In this document: in pieces, positions 28,073 to 36,164 of the stretch
How the letters are laid out: each line of letters begins with the position of its first letter
Numbering within the stretch: the first letter of the stretch is position 1
Assembly: GCA_025060395.1 (NCBI GenBank)
Contig: JANXCC010000003.1
Location: 1-64,000 of the forward strand
Source: Candidatus Bipolaricaulota bacterium
GTDB lineage: Bacteria; Bipolaricaulota; Bipolaricaulia; RBG-16-55-9; DRXL01
Direction: 5' to 3'
DNA: 64,000 nucleotides
Program-made: the position numbers and the translations under genes
The notes under the pieces: generated by a model
What the model was told of the DNA's origin: nothing
Databases searched by the model: none
What the model saw: only the letters and a program-made list of their open reading frames with translations

Positions 28073-28567
28073 ATGTTCAAGAGGGGTTGCGTGGCCTTGC
28101 TCATGCTTTGTTTCTTGAAGGGATTTGCCACTGCTGCTCAGGAGTGGGAAGTATGGCCCAAAGCGAGCAACTCCGATCATCCAAAGGTCGCTAACGCCTT
28201 GGAAGATTTGATCTATGGCTATCGCGCACAACGGCCTCTCCTTATGACGAATACCCTGCAGCAAGTCGCTTCTCAACTGTATGCTGTGCCTCGACAAGAG
28301 GATCACGTTCGTGTGATTGTTGAAGCTGAAGCCGAAAGAGTTCTGAACACGATCGCCACAGCCATCGAGCAAGCCGGGGACCAGGTCGAATTAAGCTACG
28401 CCACCCAGATTCAAGCTCTTGTCCCTATGGGTGCTATCGCGCAGCTTGCCGACTTACAAGAAGTGCAGTTTATTCGACTGCCTGTGCGCCCGATCTTGTC
28501 TCAAGGGACAACACTGATGAAGGACAAAGGCTCGTGGGCGCACCTGAGTGGCATAAGGCCGGCGTAG
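28073..28567 (+). pseudogene. Secreted subtilase remnant: signal peptide and N-terminal region
   Basis: The frame opens with ATG 28073 after AAAGGAGG and has a signal peptide (FKRGCVALLMLCFLKGFATA). About 140 residues of propeptide-like sequence follow. At about 28530 the reading frame must shift to continue into the subtilase domain at 28534; the remaining codons here (HLSGIRPA) are out-of-frame translation. It is the first part of one broken gene that runs to 30383. Confidence 0.6.
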
Positions 28568-29043
28568 ACGGGCGTGGGGTCAAGGTGAGCTTCATTGACA
28601 CAGGATTCGATGGCTACGAACGACTCCTAGGGCGCGAGCTGCCCCCACGCGAACGCGTGACGGCTAGATCCTTCCGAAGCTATAGACAAATGGCAGACCC
28701 AGAGTTCCCCGGAGAACACGGCGTCGCCGTAAGCGAGGTGATTACTGACATCGCCCCAGGTATACATCTCTACTTAGCAACATTCGATACCGACGTAGAG
28801 TTTCGCCAAGCCGTCGACAGGCTCACCTGGAAAGATCGCGCCACCAACGAAGCCGGCTTCTCGCTCGAACGTCGCTTTGTTCTCGACCCCAGTTCGTCGA
28901 GATCACGCGCCTTGGCCCAGATACCACGACGTTCGCAGACAAGAATATTCTACCCGAGACACCATACTGCTATTGAGTCCGCGCGTTTACCGCCTCAGGG
29001 CAATCGGACTACTCCAACGAGTCTTATGCGAGCGGCACTCTAG
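28534..29043 (+). pseudogene. Secreted subtilase remnant: truncated S8 domain joined to FN3
   Basis: The frame has the catalytic Asp region VDGRGVKVSFIDTGFDGYER and the His region EHGVAVSEVITDIAPG. After FRQAVDRL it passes directly into TWKDRATNEAGFSLERRF, the first strands of an FN3 domain. The part with the catalytic Ser (GTS motif) is absent, so an internal deletion has removed half of the protease domain. The FN3 continues in another frame from 28893 (VEITRLGPDTTTFADKN) and hits a TGA at 28974-28976 where family members have Arg. Activity as a protease is impossible. Confidence 0.6.
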
Positions 29044-29730
29044 AGCTTGTCCTCCACGAGTTCGCCGCTGAAGCCCAGCAAGGGACGTTCAGCTACCTAG
29101 CGCTCCCCACTGAGCTCAAGAGCGCATTCCCCGTGGGCGTGCGCTTCGTCGAGGAAGCCCGGCGTCACGGTCGGAGATCGCACGAGTCGTTCTCTTCGTG
29201 ACGTGAACTTGCAGCTCTCGCCCAGCACCGGTTCGATCTTCGGCAGCCCTACGGCTGCCGGAGAGTTTCCGTTCTTGATCGCGGTCTTCTCCGATGGGCA
29301 CAAGCTTGCACGCATCTGGATGCTGCTCACGGTGAAACCTGCCTTTGGCCTCGCGCGACACATGGCGCAGACTCAAAAGCCCGCTTGAGATTCTCTTCGT
29401 AGACTTTCCAGGCAAATCCGCGCTACGGGCAAGCCCGTCGCGGGCTTTGTCGGCTTCAGGGACCCAGATGGCGATCTTGCCAAAGCAAGCTTTACTGGCA
29501 TCAGCGCAACAGACTTCTCAAGCTTCGAGGTCACGCCGAACGTCAAGGGACACAAAGAAGGGGCCTTTCCCTTTGAGATCACAACAACGACGCCCCAGAT
29601 CGTTACGCTCGTGGTGACGCTCACCGATGAGGCAGGCCAAACGAGTCAGCCCGCCGAGTTCTCGTTTGAAGCTGTAGCCGTACCAGAGAGGGCGCTAGGA
29701 TCTACGCGATCCAGCCCAATGGCACGCTAA
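29044..29730 (+). pseudogene. Secreted subtilase remnant: end of FN3 and Ig-like domains
   Basis: Three frame segments are joined by indels. The FN3 end (ASGQSDYSNESYASGTL) lies in one frame up to a TGA at 29199. A putative Ig domain (LSPSTGSIFGSPTAAGEFPF) follows in a second to a TGA at 29386. A second Ig-like domain then runs from about 29431 to 29690 (GFVGFRDPDGDLAKASF to AEFSFEAVAVPE). The true frame then has to shift near 29692 to enter the propeller. Confidence 0.5.
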
Positions 29731-30383
29731 AGTGGCGCCCCTTCGACGACCCCAAAGGTGGGGTTATCTCAAGCCCGGCTCTCGGTAAGATCTATATTGG
29801 CTCACTCGACCGGCGCGTCTATGCCGTCACCCTTGATGGGTTCTATCGGCAGTGGCGGTTCCGCACCGGAGAGGCCATTCAAAGTTCTCCCGCTATCGGC
29901 GAGGACGGCACGATCCATATCGGTTCCGACGATGGCAAGCTCTACGCACTCGCGCCGGACGGAAAAGAGAAGCGGCGCTTTCCTACCCAAGACAAGATCG
30001 TCTCGTCTCCTGCTTTGGGCCCTGACGGAACGATCTATATTGGTTCGTTGGACGGACGGCTCTACGCGATCAGGCTCGACGGTCAGGAGAAATGGCGCTT
30101 CCAGACTGAAGGACCGATCTATTCCTCGCCTGCGGTTGCCGCCAATGGTCTCATCTACTTCGGTTCAGACGACGGCCATCTCTACGCGCTCAACGCCGAC
30201 GGCACGGTGCGCTGGAGCTTCAAGACCGACGGAGAGGTGCGCTCATCACCGGTGATCACCGGTGATGGCACGATTTATATCGCTTCGCGTGACGGGAATC
30301 TCTATGCGATTCGAGGGAGAGGCCGGGCCAGCGCCAAGCCCTTGGCCCATGTTCCGTCAGAACCCACAGCGCACTGGGGCTAA
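29670..30383 (+). pseudogene. Secreted subtilase remnant: PQQ-like beta-propeller
   Basis: A continuous frame of about 230 codons encodes at least five PQQ-type blades with the recurring pattern SSPA-x-G-DGTIYIGS-DG-LYA-x-DG-x-x-W-RF (for example GEDGTIHIGSDDGKLYAL and GPDGTIYIGSLDGRLYAI). Such propellers serve as secreted or outer-membrane interaction modules. There is no start of its own, and a stop at 29667 separates it from the Ig-like frame, so it belongs to the broken subtilase gene. Confidence 0.65.
29770..30320 (+). repeat. Tandem PQQ-blade repeats
   Basis: The DNA repeats about every 114-120 bases, with a recurrent core like GACGGxACGATCTATATxGG followed by GACGGxxxxCTCTACGC. The repeats are protein-coding blades, not CRISPR or satellite units. 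Confidence 0.6.
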
Positions 30384-30386
30384 GCG

Positions 30387-31475
30387 CTAAAGCCCTAACG
30401 CTTGGTCTAAGAGAGCGAGCGCTTCGTCGCGCCGGTCGAGCAGCCGGCGCGGCGTCTTCTTCAGCCCTTCCTGCAGCAGGGCGTGCACAATGAATGGGAA
30501 GACCGCCGTCACATCGGCAAAGACATACTGAGAGTTCTTTTGAAATTCCGCAGAGACCTTGCCCCAGGTGTGGCCTTCCCCAGCAGTGGCCGAACTCAGA
30601 CCCCCGTTCTGCACGTGCGCATCGCAGATCTGCACATCACAATCATAGCCTTCCGTCTCCAGCCCGCAGATCTGCGACAGATACGGCTCCGGTTGCAAAC
30701 TGTAATTCTTGGGCACCCCGCCCCCTAAGATAATAATGCTGAGCTTCTTCGACCATCGGTGCTTCGCCAGCCAATGATACGCCCCAAACTCGTGGATATC
30801 CGTTTCTATGTCAATACCAAACTGAAAGGCATCGCCGAGCTTGCGCTTCAAATACGCGACATTGAGATAGATCGAGCCGTCCTGAGGAGCGCCGCAGAAG
30901 ACCGGCACACGCGCCCGATGGGCTTGTACCGTCAAGGATCCCTCTTGAGCTTTTTCCTTGAGCAACTGCGCGGCAAACCGCCCGAGCATATCGTGAAACT
31001 CCGGGGTCGTCATCCTTCGCTGGAATGCCTTCTGGGTGAGGAGCTTCTGCACGAACTTGTCCGTGCGAAAGAGATCGTCCTCGGGAAAGACAAGATCGTA
31101 GATGCGCGTCAGTCCACTGCGCCGCAGCTGGATATCGCCCATAGTGGGGTCGACCGCGAAGAACTCCCCATCGAGGGCACGCTGGAGATCATGATAGATA
31201 TTGGCCCCGGTCGTGACGAGAATATCTATGATACCGGCCTTGATGAGCGGGATGAGACACGTCGTATGGAGGCTTGCTGGGGTCATGGCCCCGGAGAGCG
31301 CCAGCACGATCGTATGATCCTCAAGGATCATCCGTCGAATAATTTGATAAGCAGTGCGCAGCTCTCGGCCGACAAACGCTTGGAAGGCTCTCTCTAATAC
31401 TTCCCGAGTGGTCTCACGCCCCGTCAACGGGGCGCCCACGACAACTGGTCCGGGTTTGCTTCCCCGCTTAGCCAT
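30387..31475 (-). CDS. Deoxyhypusine synthase-like protein
   Basis: The NAD-dependent deoxyhypusine synthase family transfers an aminobutyl group from spermidine. LALSGAMTPASLHTTCLIPL, LVTTGANIYHDL and IILGGGVPKNY are conserved blocks. The catalytic lysine that forms the imine in DHS is kept as Lys306 in GHTWGKVSAE. Bacteria lack eIF5A, so the usual protein substrate is missing; homospermidine synthesis or another aminobutyl transfer is more likely. The genome also encodes SpeD and BpsA. It follows the CBS-ACT gene by 12 bases. Confidence 0.85.
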   Translation of the reverse strand: MAKRGSKPGPVVVGAPLTGRETTREVLERAFQAFVGRELRTAYQIIRRMILEDHTIVLALSGAMTPASLHTTCLIPLIKAGIIDILVTTGANIYHDLQRALDGEFFAVDPTMGDIQLRRSGLTRIYDLVFPEDDLFRTDKFVQKLLTQKAFQRRMTTPEFHDMLGRFAAQLLKEKAQEGSLTVQAHRARVPVFCGAPQDGSIYLNVAYLKRKLGDAFQFGIDIETDIHEFGAYHWLAKHRWSKKLSIIILGGGVPKNYSLQPEPYLSQICGLETEGYDCDVQICDAHVQNGGLSSATAGEGHTWGKVSAEFQKNSQYVFADVTAVFPFIVHALLQEGLKKTPRRLLDRRDEALALLDQALGL

Positions 31476-31487
31476 GATAGCCGCTCC

Positions 31488-32156
31488 TTACTCAGAGTCA
31501 TTGATATGCCGCGCGTCGAGCACCTTGATCTTCTTCTCCTTCAGATCTTTGACGATCCCGCGCCAGTCGTAGCTGTCAATCTTAATGACGAAGACGCCGG
31601 TATCTGGGGTCGTGCGGCATTCATCGCACGTGACGATGCTGCGTACGTTGGCGTTGTGGTCACGGATGACCTCCAGGGCTTCGGCGAGCGCGCCGGGACG
31701 GTCTTCCAGTTCAAGGGTGAGCCGCGTTCCCTTCTGATGAACCCCCAATGACCGTAACAAGACATCAAAGATGTCCGATTCCGTGATGATCCCCACCAGA
31801 TGCTCCCCCTCGACGACGGGCAGTCCTCCGACCTTATGCTTACGCATGAGCTGCGCCGCACGCTCGATAGGATCATCGGGACTAACGGTGATGAGATCCT
31901 CGGCTTTGACCATAATATCTGCTACTGTGGTGCGCGCCAGCAGGTAGTTGAGTTCCCAGATGCTCAGGGTAGTCGCATCAGAGGGGCTTGCCTCAAGAAT
32001 ATCGCTCTTGGTGACGATCCCCAGCAGCTTGCCCCGCTTATTGACGACGGGTAAGCGCCGCACGCCGTGCTTCTTCATGATCTCTTGGGCTTCCATGATA
32101 GGGGTCTCTGGGGGCACAGTCACGACGTCGGTAGTCATCCACATGCGCACGAACAT
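31488..32156 (-). CDS. CBS-pair and ACT domain protein (AcuB-like)
   Basis: Two CBS domains (about residues 1-60 and 78-135) that bind adenosine nucleotides are followed by an ACT-type amino-acid-binding domain (TRLTLELEDRPGALAEALEV, residues 142-222). CDEC lies in the ACT part. The protein is probably an energy- or amino-acid-sensing regulator; the partner is unknown. ATG 32156 has AGGGAGGAGA. It is upstream of the DHS-like gene on the same strand. Confidence 0.82.
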   Translation of the reverse strand: MFVRMWMTTDVVTVPPETPIMEAQEIMKKHGVRRLPVVNKRGKLLGIVTKSDILEASPSDATTLSIWELNYLLARTTVADIMVKAEDLITVSPDDPIERAAQLMRKHKVGGLPVVEGEHLVGIITESDIFDVLLRSLGVHQKGTRLTLELEDRPGALAEALEVIRDHNANVRSIVTCDECRTTPDTGVFVIKIDSYDWRGIVKDLKEKKIKVLDARHINDSE

Positions 32157-32190
32157 CGTCTCTCCTCCCTGGCTTAGGCATACCCAACAC

Positions 32191-32937
32191 TTAGCGCAGT
32201 GAAGGGATTGGCCGTATCACATCCGAGTTGATGTAGTGTTTGAGCAAGCTCGACGGCAGCCGCCACTCGCGAGGGATATCTGAATGGGCCCGAGTGTAAA
32301 CCCCGCCCTCGACCAACAACCGCGCAACAAACATAGCGCAGTTGAACCCCCAAAGGCTGTACGGGAGCGCTTCTCCATACCACGCGCGCCGCCATGGGGT
32401 GCTCAAGATCGGATCGGGCTCCAACAGCGATATATAGCGCTCGATGAGTCGACGAATCCGCTGGGCTTGCTCAGGATGGACCCGAATGATGAGTCGCAAC
32501 TCTGGAGAAGCCAAAAACTTCTCCAGCGTCATCCCCGGCTCTTGCAGAACATCCCAGGCAACGATGCTTCCCGGCTGTCGCGTAAGAGCCAAGCGTACAT
32601 AGTAGAACAGCCGCTCAAGACCCCTATAGTGCTCAGGATTCACATATTTCTTGCGGTAGTGCTCAGCCGCTCCAAAGGCATACACCGTGATGCCCACAAG
32701 GCGGCCTGTGGCGTCGAGCTCGTCCATCCCTAGAGCTACATGCCAAAAGTTTCCGATCAGATAGAGATTGACCCCGGGCTCACCAAATGCCGCTTGAACT
32801 CGCACAAAATAGATGTTGACCGACGAGGCCATCGTCACCACCCAGAGCATGGTGACGATCGCGGTCTTGCGCATCCTCCCCAAAGAACGTTGGCGCACAG
32901 CTTCATATATAGCAGAGGGGATCACGTCGTGCAACAT
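32191..32937 (-). CDS. Membrane-anchored protein of unknown function, possible permuted papain fold
   Basis: After an N-terminal tail and one hydrophobic segment (KTAIVTMLWVVTMASSVNIY), the protein has GNFWHVALGMDELDATG, then a helical middle, then YSLWGFNCAMFVARLL near the C-terminus. A His followed much later by Asn-Cys is the layout of permuted NlpC/P60-type papain folds (such as the YiiX group), so a cell-envelope amidase or peptidase is a tentative idea. I do not recognise a named family. The start is uncertain: ATG 32994 has no ribosome binding site, 32937 has AAGGTG, and 32874 is also possible. Confidence 0.55.
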   Translation of the reverse strand: MLHDVIPSAIYEAVRQRSLGRMRKTAIVTMLWVVTMASSVNIYFVRVQAAFGEPGVNLYLIGNFWHVALGMDELDATGRLVGITVYAFGAAEHYRKKYVNPEHYRGLERLFYYVRLALTRQPGSIVAWDVLQEPGMTLEKFLASPELRLIIRVHPEQAQRIRRLIERYISLLEPDPILSTPWRRAWYGEALPYSLWGFNCAMFVARLLVEGGVYTRAHSDIPREWRLPSSLLKHYINSDVIRPIPSLR

Positions 32938-32992
32938 AAGGGTTGCACCTTGACCGCCAACTTGCTTAAATGAGAAGCACTCAAGGAGGCTC

Positions 32993-33820
32993 ATGAGTAT
33001 GGATCCGCGGTGGTGGATAGGGATTGGGGTGGCCCTCTTCCTCGCCTTAGCTGGATATATCTGGCTGAAGACGCCGCAGGAACTTCAGCCCACAGTGCGT
33101 GCGCTCGAGGGGATCGCCGAGAGCCGATTGAAGCTGGCGCGCACATCAGCTAGTGAGCTCGAATACCGAAAATTTCTGACTCGAGTTATCCCTTATTTTC
33201 GCGAGAGCGCCCATGAGTTCAGCTATGTGCTTCGAGGGCGGGCCGTGGGATTTCTCAAGAATCAAGAGATCGAAGTCCAGCCGGGTTATCTTCTGGTGAT
33301 CCCACGGCGCACGGCCCTAGGGTTGCGTGTGATAAGCCCTGAGCCGTTAGAGTTGCTGAGCGTCTATGCTCCAGCTCCCACCGGCCTCGACGAAATCCAG
33401 GTGCTCATCGGTGATATCTTCCCTCCCGGAGATCCCTCGTCCCTGCACCCTCATCCTCTGCCGATTGGTGAATCTGACCTCCAGCCTCACCTTGTGAACC
33501 TTGGGGTATGGGAGAATAAGGAGCTTCCTCGAGGGAGTTCTCTGTTTGAATGGACGTATTTGGCTAGGAGCACGGCCGGGTCTGTCGCCTTGGTGCGGGT
33601 GAGAGAGCGTCTCCAGTTTCAGAAGCGTTCCCCACACTTTCTCTATATTCGCCGGGGGCGGGCGCGCATCACGGTCGGGGAAGAGACTCTCGAGGCAACA
33701 GCAGGTCAGGTTGCGATATTACCGAATGTGCCGACTCGGATCATGGAGCGCGTTGGTGAGGAGCTTCTGGAGTTTTTGCTCTTTTCGGCGCCGCCTCTGC
33801 GCGCTAAAGATATATTTTAA
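32993..33820 (+). CDS. Membrane-anchored double-cupin protein
   Basis: An N-terminal helix (WWIGIGVALFLALAGYIWL) anchors a region with two cupin-like halves. The first has HEFSYVLRGRAVGFLKNQEI with PGYLLVIPRRT; the second has HFLYIRRGRARITVGEETL and AGQVAILPNVPTRI. The metal-binding His residues are only partly kept, so enzymatic activity is uncertain. The ATG has AAGGAGG and lies within TCATGA, which also provides the upstream-most possible start of the opposite gene. Its stop overlaps the MBL gene by 4 bases. Confidence 0.65.
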   Translation: MSMDPRWWIGIGVALFLALAGYIWLKTPQELQPTVRALEGIAESRLKLARTSASELEYRKFLTRVIPYFRESAHEFSYVLRGRAVGFLKNQEIEVQPGYLLVIPRRTALGLRVISPEPLELLSVYAPAPTGLDEIQVLIGDIFPPGDPSSLHPHPLPIGESDLQPHLVNLGVWENKELPRGSSLFEWTYLARSTAGSVALVRVRERLQFQKRSPHFLYIRRGRARITVGEETLEATAGQVAILPNVPTRIMERVGEELLEFLLFSAPPLRAKDIF

Positions 33821-34722
33821 GTGATTCCGCGCACCTTCTTGAGATAGAGCAATATGCCCTGGACGTTCATCTCGATCTCGCCACGCAGGAGCGGTTCCGG
33901 GTAGTGTCCTTCGAGGAGAGGGGTCTTCTTCTGAACAAAGTACTCTGTGACGGCTTGATCGTCTTGGAGGGTCTTTTTGGCGCGCTCGATCTCACCGACC
34001 CAGTCCTGGAGCAGGTGCGCATAGCGATCTAAGAGCTCAATATCAGTCTGTGCGCCCCAGTGGGTGTAGAGCAAGAGGCGAGGCCGGAGGGCTTTGAGTC
34101 GAGCGAGCGTCTCGAGGGCTTGTTCTAGATGAAAGGCCGGTGGAGGGGTAGTCGGCAGCAGCCCACCTCCCCCAGGGCGATAGATCCCCGCCGCGTCACC
34201 GGTAAAGAGCGCTCGCTCCTTGCGTTCAAAGAAGCAAACGTGGTGCGGAGCATGTCCTGGGGCGGCAATCACTTCGATGGCGTAGCCATCTCCCAGGTCG
34301 AAGACCTCGCCTCCGCGCACAGGGAGAACTCTCTCGGCAGGGGTGGGCTGAAGCGTCCCATAGAACGGAAAGAGTGGGCCCACAGCTCGCTGCACGCTCT
34401 CGAGGAGCCTGGCGGGATCTATCACGTGTGGGGCTCCCTGCTCGTGCACGACGACTTTGGCGTTGGGACACGCTTCCGCCAAGTGTCCCGTGCCCCCAGC
34501 GTGATCAAGATGGACATGGGTGGGCATGAGATACGCGACATCCTCGCGCCGAATGCCCAGTTCGTCCAGCGCTTCGAGAGCCCGTTCGACGGTGTGCGAA
34601 AGCCCCGTCTCGATGAGGGCTACCCGCGGAGCCTTGAGAATATAGAGCCCATCGTAGCGATCGAGTCCGAACATCCCGGTGTCCAGTATATAGAGATTCT
34701 CTGCAATTCTTTCTGCGATCAT
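33817..34722 (-). CDS. MBL-fold metallohydrolase
   Basis: The zinc motif THVHLDHAGGTG is followed by VHEQGAPHVIDP, AAPGHAPHHVCFF and FTGDAAGI, all typical metallo-beta-lactamase ligands. It resembles glyoxalase II-like and flavoprotein-like hydrolases with an extra C-terminal helical part (301 residues). The substrate cannot be named. Its ATG overlaps the dehydrogenase stop as ATGA, so both are translated together. Confidence 0.82.
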   Translation of the reverse strand: MIAERIAENLYILDTGMFGLDRYDGLYILKAPRVALIETGLSHTVERALEALDELGIRREDVAYLMPTHVHLDHAGGTGHLAEACPNAKVVVHEQGAPHVIDPARLLESVQRAVGPLFPFYGTLQPTPAERVLPVRGGEVFDLGDGYAIEVIAAPGHAPHHVCFFERKERALFTGDAAGIYRPGGGGLLPTTPPPAFHLEQALETLARLKALRPRLLLYTHWGAQTDIELLDRYAHLLQDWVGEIERAKKTLQDDQAVTEYFVQKKTPLLEGHYPEPLLRGEIEMNVQGILLYLKKVRGIT

Positions 34723-35729
34723 GATCGTGAGCGCAGAGCGGTGACGATCGCGTGAGCGAACTCCTGCGTGCCTGCTGTGCCCCCCAGATCGTAGGTGCGG
34801 ACCTTGCCCTCTTGCAAGACTGTATACAGAGCTTGCTCGATGCGCTGAGCGGCTTCGGACTCCTTGAGGTGTCTGAGCATCAAGACCGCTGAGAGCAAGA
34901 GCGCCGTGGGATTGACTTTGTTGAGCCCCGCGTATTTAGGAGCTGAGCCGTGGACGGCCTCAAAGACGGCGCAATCTCGTCCAAAGTTCGCCCCTGGCGC
35001 AACCCCCAGCCCGCCCATCATCCCCGCGGCTAAGTCCGAGATAATATCCCCATAGAGATTGGGCAAGACCAAGACGTCGAAGTTCTTCCACCGCGTGACC
35101 AGCTGCATGCACATATTGTCGACGATGTAGTCATTAAACTCGATCTCCGGGTATCGCTGAGCAACCTCGCGGGCGGTCTGTAAGAAGAGCCCATCGCTGA
35201 GCTTCATGATATTGGCTTTATGAACGACGGTGACTCTCTTCCGCCCGTGAGCGCGCGCCCACTCGAACGCAAACTCAAGAATCCTACGACTGCCCGGACG
35301 ACTGATGATCTTGAGCGAGACGGCAACGTCGGGCGTGGTATAGTATTCGATTTGGGCGTAGAGGTCTTCGGTGTTCTCCCTGAAGATCACAAGATCTAAG
35401 TCCTTGAACGGCGTAGGCACTCCGGGCAAGGCCCAAACCGGTCTCATACAGGCGAAAAGATCGAGCTTCTTTCGGAGGGTCACATTGGCGCTGACAGAGC
35501 CCTTCCCGATAGGGGTCGTCATGGGCCCTTTGAGGGCCACTTTGTATTGCTTAATCAGCTCGATGGTGCGATCCGGTACAATCGGCTCGCCGCGCTGAAG
35601 GGGTTTTTCGCCCGCTTCCGCCTCGATCCAGTCGATCTTGACGCCGCTCGCATCTATGACCTTCAAAACGGCCTCACAGATTTCAGGGCCGGTGCCATCC
35701 CCGCGAATGAGCACGACTTTATGACTCAT
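34719..35729 (-). CDS. Isocitrate/isopropylmalate dehydrogenase family enzyme
   Basis: This NAD(P)-dependent beta-decarboxylating dehydrogenase has RGDGTGPEICEAVLKVID at the N-terminus, VIFRENTEDLYAQIEYY, KANIMKLSDGLFL and DNMCMQLVTRW, then PNLYGDIISDLAAGMMGG and FEAVHGSAPKYAG. The ENTEDLY sequence and GKGSVSANVTLRK point to NAD-isocitrate dehydrogenase over LeuB, but homoisocitrate is possible. ATG 35729 has GGAGGCGG; an upstream ATG at 35747 overlaps the previous stop (TAATG). It is coupled to the MBL gene downstream. Confidence 0.85.
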   Translation of the reverse strand: MSHKVVLIRGDGTGPEICEAVLKVIDASGVKIDWIEAEAGEKPLQRGEPIVPDRTIELIKQYKVALKGPMTTPIGKGSVSANVTLRKKLDLFACMRPVWALPGVPTPFKDLDLVIFRENTEDLYAQIEYYTTPDVAVSLKIISRPGSRRILEFAFEWARAHGRKRVTVVHKANIMKLSDGLFLQTAREVAQRYPEIEFNDYIVDNMCMQLVTRWKNFDVLVLPNLYGDIISDLAAGMMGGLGVAPGANFGRDCAVFEAVHGSAPKYAGLNKVNPTALLLSAVLMLRHLKESEAAQRIEQALYTVLQEGKVRTYDLGGTAGTQEFAHAIVTALRSRS

Positions 35730-35746
35730 GCTGGCTTCCGCCTCCA

Positions 35747-36043
35747 TTAATATGGCTCACTGTAGGCGTTGGTACCGCTGATCTCGAAGAGCTTCTGCGC
35801 TTGAGTCCAGACGTGCTTCTGGCTCAGCGTCTCCAGGAGAACGTGCACCTCGTGGTGCGAGACTTCCCTCTCTGCGCGATAGCGGCAGCGCCACCAGTCA
35901 ATGCATTCTGCCTTGGGCTCGACGGGCTGGAGAACCCTTGTGCCGCGATTGGAGATAAAGAGTAACTGAAACGGCCCGACTTGCTTAGGCACCTCAGGTA
36001 TCCCCTGAGACCAGATATATACGTCAGCTCCGACGAGTTTCAT
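35747..36043 (-). CDS. Hypothetical 98-residue protein before the dehydrogenase
   Basis: The product starts MKLVGADVYIWSQGIPEVPK and contains LLFISNRGTRVLQP, CIDWWRCRYR and a helical C-terminus. There is no signal peptide or membrane segment. The Trp-rich CIDWWRCRY centre suggests a compact binding domain. I do not recognise it. A promoter and an AAGGAG ribosome binding site precede it and it shares an operon with the dehydrogenase and the MBL hydrolase, so a link to that enzyme is plausible. Confidence 0.6.
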   Translation of the reverse strand: MKLVGADVYIWSQGIPEVPKQVGPFQLLFISNRGTRVLQPVEPKAECIDWWRCRYRAEREVSHHEVHVLLETLSQKHVWTQAQKLFEISGTNAYSEPY

Positions 36044-36086
36044 AGTTCAAGCTCCTTGAAGGGATAAAAGTTCTTGTCAGTCAATA

Positions 36087-36115
36087 AGTATAGCAAGAAA
36101 TTCGCGTCCGGCCAA
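36087..36115 (-). promoter_or_regulatory. Promoter for the hypothetical-dehydrogenase-MBL operon
   Basis: The minus strand has TTGGCC (36115-36110), 17 bases, TATACT (36092-36087), about 44 bases before the ATG. Confidence 0.5.
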
Positions 36116-36128
36116 GCAATGCCGTACT

Positions 36129-36157
36129 TTGTCTTTTGGCCCCCCTTCCTTTAGAAT
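36129..36157 (+). promoter_or_regulatory. Promoter for the HD phosphohydrolase gene, leaderless
   Basis: TTGTCT (36129-36134), 17 bases, TAGAAT (36152-36157), then 7 bases and the ATG at 36165. Transcription should begin at or next to the start codon. It runs divergent to the promoter at 36087-36115. Confidence 0.6.
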
Positions 36158-36164
36158 GTTGGTT

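Noticed and set aside
29770-30320. CRISPR-like array from evenly spaced repeats
   Set aside because: The repeats are degenerate, about 115 bases long and encode PQQ-propeller blades in one frame.
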